64,000 nucleotides of DNA from Terriglobus roseus. GTDB lineage: Bacteria > Acidobacteriota > Terriglobia > Terriglobales > Acidobacteriaceae. A program made the position numbers and the translations under genes. Positions 17,358 through 26,888 of the stretch are shown piece after piece (position 1 is the first letter of the stretch; each line of letters opens with the position of its first letter). The DNA is taken from assembly GCF_900102185.1 (NCBI RefSeq), contig NZ_LT629690.1, positions 1,798,001 through 1,862,000 of the forward strand, written 5' to 3'. A model generated the notes under the pieces. That model saw only the letters and a list, made by a program, of their open reading frames with translations. It was not told where the DNA came from and did not search any database.

Positions 17358-19304
17358 CTACTGCAAGATCCTGAACTCAGGCGGCGTTTCGGTCTCAACC
17401 GGAACGCCGTTTCCGTCGATAGCGGCCTCCCGCTCACCATCAAAGTAAGCGCGAATCTTCTTCGCCGTCGCAGCATTTACCACGGCAGTCAAGGCATCTG
17501 GTCCCGCGGCCTTAATGCCACGCAGACTTCCGAAGTGTTCAATCAATCGCTTGCGTGTCGTCGGTCCTACACCCGGAATCTGCAACAGTTCGCTGTCACG
17601 ATCACGCATCTCACGACGCTTCCGGTGATAGCTGATCGCAAACCGATGCGACTCATCGCGAATACGCTGCACCAGATGCAAAACAGGAGAACGACGATCC
17701 AGCACCACCGGATCATCCTCCTGCCCGTAGACGTAAATCACTTCCTCACGTTTCGCGATGGAAGCCAGCGGCTGCAGCGTCACACCAATACTCTCCAACG
17801 CCGCATACGCAGCATGAAGCTGCCCCAACCCACCATCAATCAGGATGAGTGAAGGGAAGGGCTCATTGTTCGCTTGCAGCTTTGAATAGCGGCGCACCAG
17901 AATCTCGTGCATCGAAGCAAAGTCATCCACGCCGGTCACGGTCTTCAGTTTGAACTTGCGATAGTCCGCCTTCTTCATATCGCCGTTCTCCCACACCACC
18001 ATGCTTGCCACGGTCTCCGCGCCCTGAATGTGCGAGATGTCGAAGCACTCAATGCGTGTCGGTACTTCCGGCAAGTTCAAAGCATCCTGCAACGCTTCCG
18101 CAATCGCTTTCTTCGAAGGCTGTAGCGTGCGGAATCGCTGGTCGTAACTCTGCTTCGCATTCGTGCCAGCAAGATCCAAAAGCGAACGCTTATCACCACG
18201 CTGCGGCGCAAGAATCTCCACCTTGCGCTTGCTCTGCTCACTTAGTGCGGAGGTCAGTGCAACACGATCCGGAAACTCCACCGGCACCAGAATCTGTCGC
18301 GGAACATAAGGCTGATCAAGATAAAGCTGCTTCAGAAATGCTGAGAAAAACAACGTAGGCGAAAAGCTCTGCTGCTGCGAAGTCACATCCGCGTCAGCCA
18401 AAGAAGCATCGTCTTCCTCCACACCCATTTCAAAGCTCACATCCTGCAGGTCTTCCCAGAAGAAGTCGCGCTTGTCCACGATCTTGCCTTCGCGCATATG
18501 GAACTGCGCCACGGCCAGCATCTCTTTGTCGAAGTGGAAACCGAACACATCGGCATCCTCGTTCTCGGTAGACGCAATGCGCTGCTTCGCCTGCAACTCT
18601 TGCAGCGTGATCAATTGATCGCGCATCTTGGCTGCAAGCTCAAACTGCTCATTCGCTGCAGCCTCGCCCATGCGCTGCTTCAGGCGGCCTTCCAGTTCGC
18701 CTTCCTTGCCTTCCAGAAACAACTGCACATCGCGAACCGCCTCGCGATACGCCTCCGGCGCAACCAGGTTCTCCACGCATGGCCCCAGGCACCGCTTGAT
18801 GTAGTACTCCAAACAAGGCCGCGGATGGTAGCGATTCAAATCCACCTTGCAGCTCGGAATAAGAAACGAGCGATGGATCAGATCCACAATGCGATAAGCC
18901 AGATTCCCCGGGAAATAGGGCCCAAAGTACTGGCCACCATCCTTGCGTAGTTTGCGCGTGACAAAGACCTTCGGATGACGATCACCCATGGTCAGCTTCA
19001 CATACGGATACGTTTTGTCATCGCGCAGCAGGATGTTGAAGCGCGGCTTACGCTGCTTGATCAGGTTGTTTTCCAGCGCCAGCGCTTCGTGGTTGTTCGC
19101 CACCTGGATGTAATCCACATCCACGGCCTCACGCATCAGCGTGCCGGTCTTCGCATTCGCCTGGTTCGCCTTCAGCAGATAGCTGCTTACGCGGCTCCGA
19201 AGGTTCTTCGCTTTGCCAACATAGATGACCTCACCCTCGGCGTTTTTGTACAGGTACACGCCGGGTTGCTGGGGCAACGTCCGAATTTTCTGATGGAGAT
19301 CCAT
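17358..19304 (-). CDS. uvrC: Excinuclease ABC subunit C
   Basis: A 648-residue nucleotide excision repair nuclease that makes both incisions around a DNA lesion after UvrAB recognition. Domains in order: GIY-YIG nuclease at the N-terminus (PGVYLYKNAEGEVIYVGKAKNLRSR), a cysteine-rich stretch (CLEYYIKRCLGPC), UVR motif near residues 205-240, the RNase H-like UvrC domain with FDISHIQG and LILIDGGLGQL, and the helix-hairpin-helix repeats (LLQIPGVGPTTRKRLIEHFGSLRGIKAA). Length is normal. uvrA and uvrB are not in the window. Confidence 0.96.
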   Translation of the reverse strand: MDLHQKIRTLPQQPGVYLYKNAEGEVIYVGKAKNLRSRVSSYLLKANQANAKTGTLMREAVDVDYIQVANNHEALALENNLIKQRKPRFNILLRDDKTYPYVKLTMGDRHPKVFVTRKLRKDGGQYFGPYFPGNLAYRIVDLIHRSFLIPSCKVDLNRYHPRPCLEYYIKRCLGPCVENLVAPEAYREAVRDVQLFLEGKEGELEGRLKQRMGEAAANEQFELAAKMRDQLITLQELQAKQRIASTENEDADVFGFHFDKEMLAVAQFHMREGKIVDKRDFFWEDLQDVSFEMGVEEDDASLADADVTSQQQSFSPTLFFSAFLKQLYLDQPYVPRQILVPVEFPDRVALTSALSEQSKRKVEILAPQRGDKRSLLDLAGTNAKQSYDQRFRTLQPSKKAIAEALQDALNLPEVPTRIECFDISHIQGAETVASMVVWENGDMKKADYRKFKLKTVTGVDDFASMHEILVRRYSKLQANNEPFPSLILIDGGLGQLHAAYAALESIGVTLQPLASIAKREEVIYVYGQEDDPVVLDRRSPVLHLVQRIRDESHRFAISYHRKRREMRDRDSELLQIPGVGPTTRKRLIEHFGSLRGIKAAGPDALTAVVNAATAKKIRAYFDGEREAAIDGNGVPVETETPPEFRILQ

Positions 19305-19469
19305 GTTTGGTTCGCGCAGGCGAAGATATCTTCGCGTCTGTGCAACAGTTTAGATGGAATCATGCGCTGGAAGATTCTGCCGGAAAGAAAGGGAATTTGT
19401 ACCTTAATCCGGCATTCATAAAGTCCGTCCAAAACGGTTTATCTGCAACAAATGGCACCACTTAATCGT

Positions 19470-19486
19470 TTGGCATGGGGCGTGCA
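19470..19486 (+). promoter_or_regulatory. Probable sigma-54 promoter of OmpA-like lipoprotein
   Basis: TTGGCATGGGGCGTGCA matches 15 of 17 positions of the sigma-54 consensus YTGGCACGRNNNTTGCW, with the invariant GG and GC dinucleotides exactly ten bases apart. It lies about 62 bp before the ATG of the OmpA-like lipoprotein. No enhancer-binding regulator gene is near, and I could not define an upstream activator site. Confidence 0.6.
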
Positions 19487-19548
19487 TTCATCTAGGCCGA
19501 ACAGGCATTCTCCCCAAGAGTGCCGATGTAAGACCGGAGGAAGCTGGA

Positions 19549-20286
19549 ATGACTATGAAAGCAGACAAGATGACTCGCGCTACTGTGGCGGCCGGATCGG
19601 CTGCCCTGATTCTATTTCTGACCACGGGTTGCAGCACCAAGAACTATGTACGTTCGCAGGCCGCTCCCATCATCCAGCAGACGAACGAACTGGATGCTCG
19701 TACCGCCACCGACCACCGCAACATCGTGGACACGGACCAGCGCGCACAGGCTGGCATCGCCCAGGCTCAGAGCGCTGCTGACGCAGCAGACCAGCATGCA
19801 GCGGTTGCCGGTCAGTCCGCTGACAAGGCACAGGCAAACGCGAAGGATGCTTACAACCGCGTAGACACCCTGACCGGTGTCGTTGCCAACCTCGACAACT
19901 ACAAGTCCATGCAGGACGTCAGCGTAACCTTCGGTTTCGACAAGTCGGCACTGACTGCATCGGACAAGAAGCAGCTCGACGAACTCGCAACCAACCTGCA
20001 GTCCAGCAAGCACTACATCCTGGAACTGACCGGCGGTACTGACTCCACGGGTGATGCGAACTACAACTACAGCTTGAGCCAGAAGCGTGCTGACGCCGTG
20101 GCTTACTACCTGCAGAGCAAGTACGACATCGCTCCGCACAAGTTCTACCTGGTAGGTATCGGCAAGGATCAGGCTGTTGCCTCCAACCAGACCGCAGACG
20201 GTCGTAAGCAGAACCGCCGCGTACAGGTTCGCGTGCTCTCCAACCTGCAGGACCAGAACAGCATGACCGCCAAGGCTGGTCAGTAG
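19549..20286 (+). CDS. OmpA-family lipoprotein (Pal-like)
   Basis: A 245-residue predicted lipoprotein. The start has AGGA seven bases upstream. The N-terminal signal ends in LTTGCS, an acceptable lipobox with the modified Cys at about residue 27. Residues ~40-110 are an Ala/Gln/Asp-rich helical region that looks like a coiled coil similar to that of Lpp-like proteins. The C-terminal OmpA domain (about 125-235) has VTFGFDKSALTASDKKQLDEL and NYSLSQKRADAVAYYL, with the D and R that bind diaminopimelate of peptidoglycan. It would tie the outer membrane to the wall. No Tol genes are adjacent. Confidence 0.9.
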   Translation: MTMKADKMTRATVAAGSAALILFLTTGCSTKNYVRSQAAPIIQQTNELDARTATDHRNIVDTDQRAQAGIAQAQSAADAADQHAAVAGQSADKAQANAKDAYNRVDTLTGVVANLDNYKSMQDVSVTFGFDKSALTASDKKQLDELATNLQSSKHYILELTGGTDSTGDANYNYSLSQKRADAVAYYLQSKYDIAPHKFYLVGIGKDQAVASNQTADGRKQNRRVQVRVLSNLQDQNSMTAKAGQ

Positions 20287-20311
20287 AGTCTGAATCTGCA
20301 GCTCAAATGAA

Positions 20312-20340
20312 AAGGCGGCCTTCGGGCCGCCTTCTTTTTT
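20312..20340 (+). terminator. Terminator of OmpA-like gene
   Basis: Nine-base-pair stem AAGGCGGCC / GGCCGCCTT closed by a TTCG tetraloop and followed by CTTTTTT, 26 bp after the stop. A textbook intrinsic terminator; it may also serve the convergent ribA. Confidence 0.92.
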
Positions 20341-20354
20341 CTGTGTTGAAGGAT

Positions 20355-20990
20355 TTAGAGCAGAGAACCGATCATGTGGCCCATCTTGTCCCGCTTCACT
20401 TCCAGGTACTTCTGGCTGGTCAGTTCAGCGGCCACTTCAGCGCTGATGCGCTCCGCCACCTGAATGCCATGACTCTCCATTGCCTGTACCTTCTCAGGAT
20501 TGTTCGTGATCAACCGGATTGAACGAATACCAAGCTGGTTCAGAATCTCCGCAGGCAAAGTGAAGTCGCGATGATCCGCGCGATAGCCCAGTTCCACGTT
20601 GGCTTGAATGGTGTCACGTCCAGCGTCCTGCAGTTCGTAAGCGCGTAGCTTGGCCATCAGACCAATGCCTCGGCCTTCCTGCGCCTCGTATAGCAGGATT
20701 CCCGAACCATGCGCCGTAATCGTATCCAGCGCCAGTTCCAACTGCTGACGGCAATCGCAGCGCAGCGAATGAAACACATCGCCCGTCAGGCACTGCGAAT
20801 GCACACGCACAATGGGCGACCCATTGCTGACATCGCCGTAGATCAGCACCACGGCCTCATCCACGGTATTACCCATGGGCCCCGGCGTTGCATCGGGGGC
20901 AAGATGCCCCTCAAAGCCAAGGATGCGAAAGCTTCCCCAGCGAGTGGGAAGTTCGGCTTCTGCGACTTTTTCAACCCGGCTGTACTGCAT
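20355..20990 (-). CDS. ribA: GTP cyclohydrolase II
   Basis: A 211-residue enzyme of riboflavin synthesis: it opens the imidazole ring of GTP, releasing formate and pyrophosphate. The zinc-binding cysteines are in SQCLTGDVFHSLRCDCRQQL, and the catalytic/GTP-binding stretch is YEAQEGRGIGLMAKLRAY, followed by RADHRDF and RLITNNPEKV. The start MQYSRVEKVAEAELPTRWG is chosen; the open frame extends upstream to 21212 but that part is low-complexity and would overlap the divergent kinase gene. It is a stand-alone enzyme, not fused to RibB, and no other rib gene is in the window. Confidence 0.94.
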   Translation of the reverse strand: MQYSRVEKVAEAELPTRWGSFRILGFEGHLAPDATPGPMGNTVDEAVVLIYGDVSNGSPIVRVHSQCLTGDVFHSLRCDCRQQLELALDTITAHGSGILLYEAQEGRGIGLMAKLRAYELQDAGRDTIQANVELGYRADHRDFTLPAEILNQLGIRSIRLITNNPEKVQAMESHGIQVAERISAEVAAELTSQKYLEVKRDKMGHMIGSLL

Positions 20991-21065
20991 AGTCTCGATT
21001 CTATAGATGCCGAAGCCTCCATGTGGATGCAGGGCTTTCCATCGCCGGCGGGGTAAGCTGAAGAC

Positions 21066-22412
21066 GTGAATCCACTTGAGCCCAAGCTCGTCCTCATCTC
21101 GTTGCTGATTCAGCTTGGCGTGGCTGCTGCTGTTTCCAGTTCGCTTGCGCGCTCCACGGTCTTTCGCAGACTCCTGCTCGCAACCGATCGCACCCCCATC
21201 GATCGCATGCAACTGATGTTGCTGATCGTCACCCCACTCACTCTGGGCGTGTGGATTCGTACCGTCGTACCGAACTTCTTAGCAGCCGACATTTCCTTCG
21301 CCACCACCATCCTGCTCGGAGCCATCCTCGGACCCTCCGCCGCCGCAGTGGGAGCGGTCATCCTGTCGTTCCCGGCGCTACTCCACCACGAATTCCTCGC
21401 GCTTCCGGTCAATCTCGTCGCCGCAACCGTCGCAGGAGGCTTCTATCGCTTCGCTGACGTGGAAGCGATCTGGACGTTTTCCCCCATGATCGACCTCAGC
21501 CTGTACCAGTGGGTGCGCCGCAATCTCCGCCGCCCGCACTTGGACCGGCAGGTTCTGTTGTTGCTCATCATCATGCTGCTGCAACTCGGCGCCAGCGAAG
21601 TGGCCATGTACCGCCCGCGCCGCTACTTCGCCCTGCGATCGAACCTCTGGCTCCTGCAACTCGCCATCGCCGCCGCCGCCCCTGTCATCGTCGGCATTCC
21701 ATTGAAGATCTGGAACGCCATCCGCATTGAAGACAAGCTGGAACAACAAGCGCGCCTACTACTGGAAGCCCGACTCGACGCACTGCAGCGCCAGATCAAC
21801 CCGCACTTCCTGTTCAACACGCTGAACTCCATCGGTTCGCTCATCCGCCTCGAACCCGAACTCGCCCGCGAGATGATCGTGCGCCTCGCGAACATCCTGC
21901 GCATCTTGCTCAAGAAGCGCGAAGCCTTCGTTCCATTCCGTGACGAATTAGCCTTCACCGACGACTACCTCGCCATCGAAGTCGTCCGCTTCGGCGAAAA
22001 GCTACGCGTCGTAAAGGAAATCGCACCAGACACCCTCGACCTAGTAGTTCCCAGCATGCTGCTGCAGCCACTCATTGAAAACAGCATCAAACACGGTCTG
22101 GAACCCCGCATCAGCGGCGGCACCGTCACCCTGCGAAGCCGCATCCGAGGCGAGCGCCTATTGCTGGAAGTTGAAGACGACGGCGTAGGCATCGCCCCCG
22201 AACGCGACGTCGCCATGCCCGTCAGCGGTCTGCGTCGCCCCGGCAACGGCATCGGCATGAAGAACGTCCGCGAGCGTATGGAAGTGCTCTACGGCAGCGA
22301 TGCTGTCCTCGAAATGGAAAGTCGCCCCGGCCGAGGCACCCGCATCACGCTCGAAATGCCAGTAGTCGCAACCACCGACCTGCAACAAACTCCGGCAGGC
22401 GCCCGAAACTAA
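21066..22412 (+). CDS. LytS/YehU-type sensor histidine kinase
   Basis: A 448-residue membrane kinase with a GTG start. The N-terminal ~210 residues form about six hydrophobic segments resembling the 5TM LYT sensor domain. The His_kinase domain then shows LQRQINPHFLFNTLNSIGSLI with H247 as phospho-acceptor, followed by LLQPLIENSIKHGLEPR (N box) and EDDGVGIAPE and GNGIGMKNVRERM (G boxes). Members usually pair with a LytTR-type regulator encoded next to them; here the next gene is a convergent deacetylase, so it is an orphan kinase within the window. Its role is not evident. Confidence 0.9.
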   Translation: MNPLEPKLVLISLLIQLGVAAAVSSSLARSTVFRRLLLATDRTPIDRMQLMLLIVTPLTLGVWIRTVVPNFLAADISFATTILLGAILGPSAAAVGAVILSFPALLHHEFLALPVNLVAATVAGGFYRFADVEAIWTFSPMIDLSLYQWVRRNLRRPHLDRQVLLLLIIMLLQLGASEVAMYRPRRYFALRSNLWLLQLAIAAAAPVIVGIPLKIWNAIRIEDKLEQQARLLLEARLDALQRQINPHFLFNTLNSIGSLIRLEPELAREMIVRLANILRILLKKREAFVPFRDELAFTDDYLAIEVVRFGEKLRVVKEIAPDTLDLVVPSMLLQPLIENSIKHGLEPRISGGTVTLRSRIRGERLLLEVEDDGVGIAPERDVAMPVSGLRRPGNGIGMKNVRERMEVLYGSDAVLEMESRPGRGTRITLEMPVVATTDLQQTPAGARN

Positions 22413-23278
22413 AGCTCGTCGAACCCAATCAACTCAAAGCGTCCATCGCGAACAGCCGCAGGGATCTGCGCCAACAACGCATTCCGTTCCACATCGCGCT
22501 CATTCCGCAGCCGAGTCCGAACCGCCCCCAGCGCCGCGTCGTTATATCCGGGATGACACACCAGCTCCCAGGTCCCTTCCGGCATCCCGTCCAGCAGCCG
22601 CTTCAGGTTCGCCTCATCCAGCGTCCCCGTAGCTGAAACGCCAATTGACCCCGCCGTCGTCTTCAATCCCGAAGCCCGCAGTAGCTTCTGAAACGTGTTG
22701 CTGAAATTACGAAGCGCCGCAACCTCCAGCTTCCGCAGCAGCGGGCCACGTGTCAGCCGCGCAGACCACGCCTGCTCAAACGGATTCCGAATCGCCGAAA
22801 CCCCACATTGCATAGCCGCCCGGATCAACGGACGAGCCACCCGCGGAAACAGGTGCGTATGTTTATGGGTGTCCACATGCGTGACGGTCACCCCCGCATC
22901 CTGCAGCCGGCGAATCTGCGCGACGGCCTCCGCTTCAATCTGCGCTTCCGGAATCTTCCCGCGCTGCAAATCAGCGATAAACCGAGGCAATGAGTTCCGT
23001 AGCTGCCCCTCGCCACCGTCAACAAGCGCCCGCACCGTCTCGGCTGGCGCCACGCAGAAACCATCCACCAGCACCACGTGGCAACCCACACGCAGATTTT
23101 TGTACTCCTTAGTAGTACGAACAGCGTCTTTAAAGGCGGCGCCCGCCGACATCAACGTGCAAGACCTCAGGGCACCAGCTTCAGAAAGCTCTCCAATGGC
23201 ACGATTGACCCCCTCGGTGAGGGCAAAATCGTCTGCATTTACGATCAGACGCCGTTGGGCATTTCTATGGGAGGACAT
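22409..23278 (-). CDS. ChbG/HpnK-type carbohydrate deacetylase
   Basis: A 289-residue YdjC-family protein, a metal-dependent deacetylase fold acting on amide-linked acetyl groups of sugars. The motif RRLIVNADDFALTEGVNRAI supplies the first metal-binding aspartates; THVDTHKHTH gives the histidines; WELVCHPGYND is the terminal conserved histidine region. HpnK, the hopanoid-associated version, has the same layout and hopanoids occur in acidobacteria, but no hpn gene is adjacent, so ChbG-like is the safer name. The start at 23278 (MSSHRNAQRRL) is preferred over an upstream extension to 23419. It overlaps the kinase gene end by 4 bp in convergent orientation. Confidence 0.86.
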   Translation of the reverse strand: MSSHRNAQRRLIVNADDFALTEGVNRAIGELSEAGALRSCTLMSAGAAFKDAVRTTKEYKNLRVGCHVVLVDGFCVAPAETVRALVDGGEGQLRNSLPRFIADLQRGKIPEAQIEAEAVAQIRRLQDAGVTVTHVDTHKHTHLFPRVARPLIRAAMQCGVSAIRNPFEQAWSARLTRGPLLRKLEVAALRNFSNTFQKLLRASGLKTTAGSIGVSATGTLDEANLKRLLDGMPEGTWELVCHPGYNDAALGAVRTRLRNERDVERNALLAQIPAAVRDGRFELIGFDEL

Positions 23279-23530
23279 CAGGGGCAGTGTAACGGCTGCC
23301 TTCCGGATTGCAAAAATTGGGAGAAAGGCAAACTCTGTCGGGAATCCGGCATTTACGCATGTAACAGATATGGTGCGGGTTGAACGAAATAGTCGGCTGG
23401 TTGGGGTATCCTCAAACAAAGGTCTGTTTAGCGATTTACCGTCCCGTCATCCTGTACTCGTAAATCAGGTTGAGGTACATCCACCCCCGGATGCCTGGAT
23501 CGCATCCAACGGCATACAAAAAGGTAGCGA

Positions 23531-25039
23531 ATGCCAGCACAAGAGTACGCGCAGGGAAGTGTCATGACCACAGAGGCACCGTCCTTTAGAGGCCGTGGCA
23601 TGTCTATGGCGGCGGGCGTACTCGAACAGCCAACCATTACAGGTGCAGCCTGGGCCGGGCTCGATGTCCTGACCGCGTATATCGGCAGCCTCATCGCCAT
23701 GCACTTCCGGCTGGATATCGTGCATGAGAGCGGTGGCCTTACGCAGACCAGCGTCCTGCACCTCATGTGGAGCCAGTACGGCGCGTACATGACGTTTTTC
23801 GCGCTCTGCCTCGCGTTTTTCTCGCGATCCTACGGTCTCTATGGTCCCATCCAGAACCGCAGCGGCCTGAACGAGCAGCGCCTCACCATCCAGGCCACGC
23901 TCGTCGCAGGCCTTCTTCTCTGCGGCAGTATCTACCTCCTCCGCGGCGAAACCGTCTCGCGCATCGTCGTTATGCTGTCCGTAACCCTGACGGGAACCAT
24001 GCTCTGCGCACGCCGTGCCCTCTGGCGCTCCATGGTCTATACGCGGTATCGCGACGGCGTCGATACCCGGAACGTCCTCATCATTGGTTCCGGTCGCGTG
24101 GGCCACGCCCTGCGAAATCACCTCGAATCGCTCCGCCATCTTGGCTTCCGTTTCCGTGGCTTCATCGCTCTCAACGAGAGCGAAGTTGAATCAGGCGACG
24201 CCGACACCGTCGGCGACATGACCAACTGCCTCACCATCGCGCGAGCGCTCTTCGTCGATGAAATCTTCTTCTCCACACCGGCAGACAAGAAGGTCGTGAT
24301 CGATCTCGTGCAGGAAGCGCGCGAACTCGGCATTGACGTCCGTGTAGTGCCTGACCTTTACGACGGTTTAGCCTGGAACGCGCCTGTCGAATACGTCGGC
24401 CAGTTCCCAACGATCCCTCTGCATCGCCGCGAATTCCCAATCGGGTCGTTCATGGTCAAGCGCACGCTCGACCTCGCCTTGTCATTCCTGGCGCTTGTCA
24501 TCCTCAGCCCCATATTGTTTCTGATCTCGCTTGCAGTTCTGTTGGATTCGCCGGGCCCCATCTTCTATCGTGCACGCCGTATCGGCCGTAAGGGACGCAC
24601 CTTCAACTGCTACAAGTTCCGCACCATGGTCCAGAACGCGGATCATCTGAAGGCGCAACTGGAGCACATGAACGAGCGCGACGGCATCCTCTTCAAGATG
24701 ACCAACGACCCGCGCATCACTCGCGTTGGCCGGTTCTTGCGTAAGTATTCGCTCGACGAGATTCCGCAGTTCTTCAACGTCCTCAAGGGCGACATGAGCC
24801 TGGTGGGGCCGCGTCCTCCCATCGCCTCAGAAGTAGAGCGTTACGATCTCTCCCATCTGCGCCGCCTCGACGTACTCCCGGGCATCACCGGCCTCTGGCA
24901 GGTTGAAGCGCGTCAGGACCCGTCGTTTGACAGCTATATCTCGCTCGATACGGCATACGTTGAGAACTGGAACCTCTGGCTCGATCTGAAGATTCTCATC
25001 CGCACCATTAGCGTCGTTATCAGCGGCACCGGCAGCTAA
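23531..25039 (+). CDS. Polyprenyl-phosphate sugar phosphotransferase (EPS priming)
   Basis: A 502-residue membrane enzyme of the WcaJ type that loads the first sugar-1-phosphate, commonly glucose, onto undecaprenyl phosphate to begin exopolysaccharide repeat synthesis. Four N-terminal hydrophobic segments precede a CoA-binding-like Rossmann domain (NVLIIGSGRVGHALRNHL). The catalytic bacterial sugar transferase domain starts at MVKRTLDLALSFLALVILSPI and contains YKFRTMVQNAD, RITRVGRFLRKYSLDEIPQFFNVLKGDMSLVGPRPP and the terminal PGITGLWQVEAR. No other capsule gene is next to it. An ATG at 23564 is an alternative start. Confidence 0.92.
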   Translation: MPAQEYAQGSVMTTEAPSFRGRGMSMAAGVLEQPTITGAAWAGLDVLTAYIGSLIAMHFRLDIVHESGGLTQTSVLHLMWSQYGAYMTFFALCLAFFSRSYGLYGPIQNRSGLNEQRLTIQATLVAGLLLCGSIYLLRGETVSRIVVMLSVTLTGTMLCARRALWRSMVYTRYRDGVDTRNVLIIGSGRVGHALRNHLESLRHLGFRFRGFIALNESEVESGDADTVGDMTNCLTIARALFVDEIFFSTPADKKVVIDLVQEARELGIDVRVVPDLYDGLAWNAPVEYVGQFPTIPLHRREFPIGSFMVKRTLDLALSFLALVILSPILFLISLAVLLDSPGPIFYRARRIGRKGRTFNCYKFRTMVQNADHLKAQLEHMNERDGILFKMTNDPRITRVGRFLRKYSLDEIPQFFNVLKGDMSLVGPRPPIASEVERYDLSHLRRLDVLPGITGLWQVEARQDPSFDSYISLDTAYVENWNLWLDLKILIRTISVVISGTGS

Positions 25040-25081
25040 GGGCACTCGCAGCAACGGCACTCACCGTTCCATAATGGTGAT

Positions 25082-26752
25082 GTGAAGATTGCACTGGCGC
25101 AGCTGAATCCCACCGTAGGCGATTTCAAAGGCAACACCGCACGCATCCTGGACTATGCGAAACGCGCTGGAGAACTCGGCGCGGATCTGGTCGTTTATCC
25201 GGAGCTTGCTATCCCCGGCTATCCGCCACAGGATCTGTTGGAAGACGAAAATTTCCTCGCCAACTGCCAGCATTCACTAGACACCATTGCAAAGGCCACA
25301 GCGCAGCCCGGAATGCCCGCCATCCTCTGCGGCACGGCGCTCGCGTCCGCAACAAATCCCGGCAAACACGCGCGCAACATAGCCGCTCTCTGCTACGACG
25401 GCAAGGTGCAGTTCATTCAGCAGAAGATGCTGTTGCCCTTTTACGACGTCTTTGACGAACAGCGTTACTTCCAGCCCGCAGAGTCGCAGTCGCTCATCGA
25501 GTTTGGTGGCGAAGTACTCGCCGTCACCATCTGCGAGGATGCGTGGAATGACAAGGACTTCTGGCCCGAGCGTTTTTACCCCAACGACCCCGTAGAGCGC
25601 CTGCTCACGTCTACTCTCAATGGACGCAAGGCTTCGCTACTGCTGAACATCTCCGCATCACCATACTGGGAAGGCAAGCAGCAGGTGCGCCGCAGCATGA
25701 TCGGTGCCATCGCTAAGCGCCACAGTGTTCCGGCGGCCATGTCTGCGCAGGTAGGCGGCAACGACAGCCTCCTCTTTGATGGCGCTTCGTTCGTTGTCAA
25801 CCGCGACGGCGAAACAATCGCAGCGGCAAAGAGCTTCCAAGAAGATCTGCTCCTCTTTGACACCGCACTTGCCGCATCGCCCATCGTTGCACCCGTCGTC
25901 GACGACGTAGAAGCCGCATGGAAGGCGCTCGCCATGGGCATCCGCGACTACGTGCGCAAGTGCGGCTTCTCCAAGGTTCTGATCGGCCTCAGTGGAGGAA
26001 TTGATTCCGCTGTCGTCGCGGCGCTGGCGGTCGACGCAGTCGGCAAAGAAAACGTCATGGGCATCGGCATGCCCAGCGAATATTCCTCCAGCGGCTCCGT
26101 CGATGACGCTCTCGCACTGGCGAAGAACCTGGGCATCCAGTGTGAAATCATCGCGATTCGAGAGACATTCAATGCAATGGATAAGGCTCTCGGGCCGTTG
26201 TTCGCAGAGACACCATTCGGTCTTGCGGAAGAGAACATGCAGGCCCGCATCCGCGGCACATTGCTGATGAGCGTCTCCAACAAGTTTGGCCACCTCGTAC
26301 TGACCACCGGCAACAAGAGCGAGATGTCCGTGGGCTACTGCACACTCTACGGCGACATGGTCGGCGCACTGGCGGTCATCGGCGATGTCTGGAAGACGAA
26401 GGTCTATCAGCTTGCGCACTACGCCAACCGCGAGCGCGAAGTGATCCCGCAGAACACCATCACCAAGCCGCCAAGCGCGGAGCTTCGCCCAGACCAAAAG
26501 GACACAGACTCACTCCCGCCGTACGAGATACTCGATCCGATCCTGCAGGCATACGTGGAACGCTACGAATCGGCAGACGAGATTGTGTCTTCGCAAGGCG
26601 TGGACCGCGAACGAGTTGAGCAGGTGTTACGGCTCGTGGAACGCAGCGAATACAAGCGTCAGCAGGCCGCCCCAGTCCTCAAAGTGACAGCGAAGAGCTT
26701 CGGTACGGGCCGCCGTTTCCCACTCGCCGCACGCACGCGCCAGCAACTCTAA
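25082..26752 (+). CDS. nadE: Glutamine-dependent NAD+ synthetase
   Basis: A 556-residue two-domain enzyme for the last step of NAD synthesis, amidating deamido-NAD with ammonia from glutamine. The N-terminal nitrilase-type glutaminase has catalytic E in PELAIPGYPPQDLL, K in QKMLLPFYDVFDEQRYF and C in TICEDAW. The C-terminal synthetase begins near residue 290 with the P-loop LIGLSGGIDSAVVAALA and contains GTLLMSVSNKFGHLVLTTGNKSE and TKPPSAELRPDQKD. The start is GTG; ATG codons just upstream are out of frame. nadA and nadC occur 4-6 kb downstream in a separate unit. Confidence 0.95.
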   Translation: MKIALAQLNPTVGDFKGNTARILDYAKRAGELGADLVVYPELAIPGYPPQDLLEDENFLANCQHSLDTIAKATAQPGMPAILCGTALASATNPGKHARNIAALCYDGKVQFIQQKMLLPFYDVFDEQRYFQPAESQSLIEFGGEVLAVTICEDAWNDKDFWPERFYPNDPVERLLTSTLNGRKASLLLNISASPYWEGKQQVRRSMIGAIAKRHSVPAAMSAQVGGNDSLLFDGASFVVNRDGETIAAAKSFQEDLLLFDTALAASPIVAPVVDDVEAAWKALAMGIRDYVRKCGFSKVLIGLSGGIDSAVVAALAVDAVGKENVMGIGMPSEYSSSGSVDDALALAKNLGIQCEIIAIRETFNAMDKALGPLFAETPFGLAEENMQARIRGTLLMSVSNKFGHLVLTTGNKSEMSVGYCTLYGDMVGALAVIGDVWKTKVYQLAHYANREREVIPQNTITKPPSAELRPDQKDTDSLPPYEILDPILQAYVERYESADEIVSSQGVDRERVEQVLRLVERSEYKRQQAAPVLKVTAKSFGTGRRFPLAARTRQQL

Positions 26753-26851
26753 ATGTTGTCAAGCCCTTGAGGCCTCAACCTCAAGAAAGTAAAGCAAATA
26801 GAGTTGGCATGCTATTTCGGCGAAACCTCTAAAATAGAAAACAGAGACAAA

Positions 26852-26874
26852 AGGGCTGCGCGTAGCGCGGCCCT
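26852..26874. repeat. GC-rich hairpin downstream of nadE
   Basis: AGGGCTGCGC and GCGCGGCCCT pair over ten positions (one T-G wobble) around a 3-base loop. There is no T-run after it on the plus strand, whereas four T follow on the minus strand, where no gene ends. It may help end nadE transcripts but is not a standard terminator. Confidence 0.5.
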
Positions 26875-26888
26875 AACTCGTTTAGAAA

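Noticed and set aside
19612-20139. 175-codon open frame opposite the OmpA-like gene
   Set aside because: The opposite strand has a lipoprotein signal, an OmpA domain, a promoter and a terminator; the antisense frame is a codon-bias shadow.
20991-21212. 74-residue extension of RibA
   Set aside because: It runs into the divergent kinase gene and the family start is clear at MQYSRVEKV.
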